A stretch of DNA of 64,000 bases from contig NZ_CP098502.1 of assembly GCF_024220175.1 (NCBI RefSeq), positions 2,046,001 through 2,110,000 on the forward strand. The letters are read 5' to 3'. Under the pieces are notes generated by a model, which saw only the letters and a list, made by a program, of their open reading frames with translations, made no database searches and was not told where the DNA came from. Made by a program: the position numbers and the translations under genes. Each line of letters starts with the position of its first letter. Position 1 is the first letter of the stretch. The DNA comes from Paraconexibacter antarcticus (GTDB lineage Bacteria; Actinomycetota; Thermoleophilia; Solirubrobacterales; Solirubrobacteraceae). Shown piece by piece: positions 63,074 to 64,000 of the stretch.

Positions 63074-64000
63074 TCAGGCGGAGCCGTGGGGTGCGCCGAG
63101 GAGGGCCGTGAGCTCCTCCGGCTCGGTCACCGGTCGCTCGCAGGCGAAGCCGCGGCAGACGTATGCGGCCGCCCGGCCGCCGACGAGTCCGCGGCCTGCG
63201 AGCAGCGGCACCCCGTGGTCCTCGACGCCATCTCCCCCGGAGAGGACGATGTCGCCGCGCAGCCCGTGGCGAACCGCCGCGACGAGCGGGGCGCGGTCGG
63301 CCTCCGGGCCGACGATCGCGACCTCGAGAGTGGGGCGGGAGTGGAATTCCAGCGCCTGGAGCAGGTGGCCGAAGGCGCCCGGGTAGCGCGGCGCGATGTC
63401 CTGGAGCAGCGCGAGCTGGCCCTCGGCGGCGGCGACGAAGCGGTGGTCGCCGGTGAGGGCGCCGAGGCGCAGGAGGCCGAACGCGGCCGCCGAGCCACCC
63501 GCTGGGATCGGCTGGTCCTCGAGGTCCTTGCGACGGGCGAGGAGCTGCTCGTGGTCGTCGGCGGTGGAGAAGAAGCCCCCGTGCTCGGCGTCCTGGAAGC
63601 GGGCGAGGAGTGTCACGCCGAGGGCGATCGCCTCGTGGAGCCAGCGGGCCTCGAAGGTCGCCTCGTGGAGGGTGATGAAGGCCTCGAGCAGGAAGGCGTG
63701 GTCCTCGAGGTACGCGGCGAGCTTCGCCGTCCCCTGGTTGTAGGTCCGCAGGAGACGGCCCTCCGGGGTCCGCAGGGTGTCGAGGACGAACATCGCGGTG
63801 GCGCGGGCGGCCTCGCGGTAGTCGGGGCGGCCGAGGACCGCGCCGGCGTCGGCGAGCGCGCTGATCATCAGCGCGTTCCACGCGGTGAGGCGCTTGTCGT
63901 CGAGGCCGGGCCGGACGCGCTGCGCCCGGCGCTCGTGGAGCGCGGCGCGAATGCGCGCGCGGGTTTCGTCGTCGGGACGCGGGCCACGGTCCTCGAGCAC
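63074..64000 (-). CDS. YyaL/DUF255 (SSP411-type) protein, C-terminal part
   Basis: The frame is open at the window edge, so only the last 308 or so residues are seen. It is the helical barrel part: DDKRLTAWNALMISALADAG, N-Q-G-T-A-K-L-A-A-Y-L-E-D-H-A-F-L, and FQDAEHGGFFSTADDHEQLL, then PAGGSAAAFGLLRLGALTGD and the closing A-Y-V-C-R-G-F-A-C. The missing N-terminal part should hold a thioredoxin-like domain. Members are (alpha/alpha)6-barrel proteins of unclear enzymatic role. Confidence 0.88.
   Translation of the reverse strand: MLEDRGPRPDDETRARIRAALHERRAQRVRPGLDDKRLTAWNALMISALADAGAVLGRPDYREAARATAMFVLDTLRTPEGRLLRTYNQGTAKLAAYLEDHAFLLEAFITLHEATFEARWLHEAIALGVTLLARFQDAEHGGFFSTADDHEQLLARRKDLEDQPIPAGGSAAAFGLLRLGALTGDHRFVAAAEGQLALLQDIAPRYPGAFGHLLQALEFHSRPTLEVAIVGPEADRAPLVAAVRHGLRGDIVLSGGDGVEDHGVPLLAGRGLVGGRAAAYVCRGFACERPVTEPEELTALLGAPHGSA

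Overview
The window is about 70% G+C or higher, densely packed, and reads as the chromosome of an actinobacterium. The marker set fits this: an ECF sigma factor with an RskA-like anti-sigma factor, a B-box rhomboid, pspA-pspAA plus pspAB-htpX, DUF3159 and DUF427 proteins, a MarP-like serine protease, Ku, and a TTG-started penicillin-binding protein. My best guess is class Thermoleophilia (Solirubrobacterales or a relative). That is inference from gene content; there is no rRNA in the window to prove it. No tRNA, CRISPR, phage or plasmid module was found. The only clear mobile DNA is one IS630-family element present twice.

Layout. 1-2.2 kb: the end of a sigma factor with a coupled small membrane protein, then a complete ECF sigma/anti-sigma pair. 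2.2-7 kb: rhomboid protease, a glycosyltransferase, a cobalamin-binding-type protein, pterin dehydratase and a CorC/HlyC membrane protein with a possible coupled leader ORF. 6.85-7.32 kb: the only gene-free stretch over 300 bp. It lies between convergent genes and holds a series of strong hairpins, so it is a candidate structured RNA. 7.3-14 kb (minus strand): DUF3159, 3-hydroxyacyl-CoA dehydrogenase, M20 peptidase, thioesterase, enolase-superfamily protein, exonuclease VII (xseB, xseA) and a small protein. 14-20 kb: a CWB2 lipoprotein and an envelope-stress group (pspA-pspAA, pspAB-htpX) with IS630 copy A between its halves. 20-23.3 kb: M23 peptidase, lgt, a secreted protein, a hydrolase. 23.3-28.2 kb: lysA-hom-thrC overlap, with thrB nearby, giving the aspartate-family steps to lysine, homoserine and threonine. 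28.2-34.5 kb: ParA-like ATPase, FHA protein, small proteins, a penicillin-binding protein and a divergent membrane serine protease. 34.5-44.5 kb: topoisomerase III, a secreted protein and an AddB/AddA-like helicase-nuclease pair. 44.4-47 kb: YihY-family protein, ferritin-like protein, Ku. 47-53.2 kb: gltBD. 53.2-59 kb: an ArsR/SRPBCC pair with two matching operators, clpP, TerC, an Ntn-hydrolase acylase divergent from a TetR gene. 59-64 kb: secreted glycosidase-like protein, IS630 copy B, an uncharacterised protein, a sigma factor with a C-terminal zinc finger, and the end of a YyaL/DUF255 protein.

How it works together. Most genes look like housekeeping functions with tight coupling (ATGA, GTGA and TGATG overlaps). 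A hexamer fitting TA[G/C]NNT lies 6-13 nt before the start codon of at least 17 genes on both strands, which suggests that short or absent 5' leaders are common here. DNA repair (Ku, AddAB-like, TopB, XseAB) and envelope maintenance (Psp, HtpX, MarP-like, PBP, M23, Lgt) are the two recurring functional themes.
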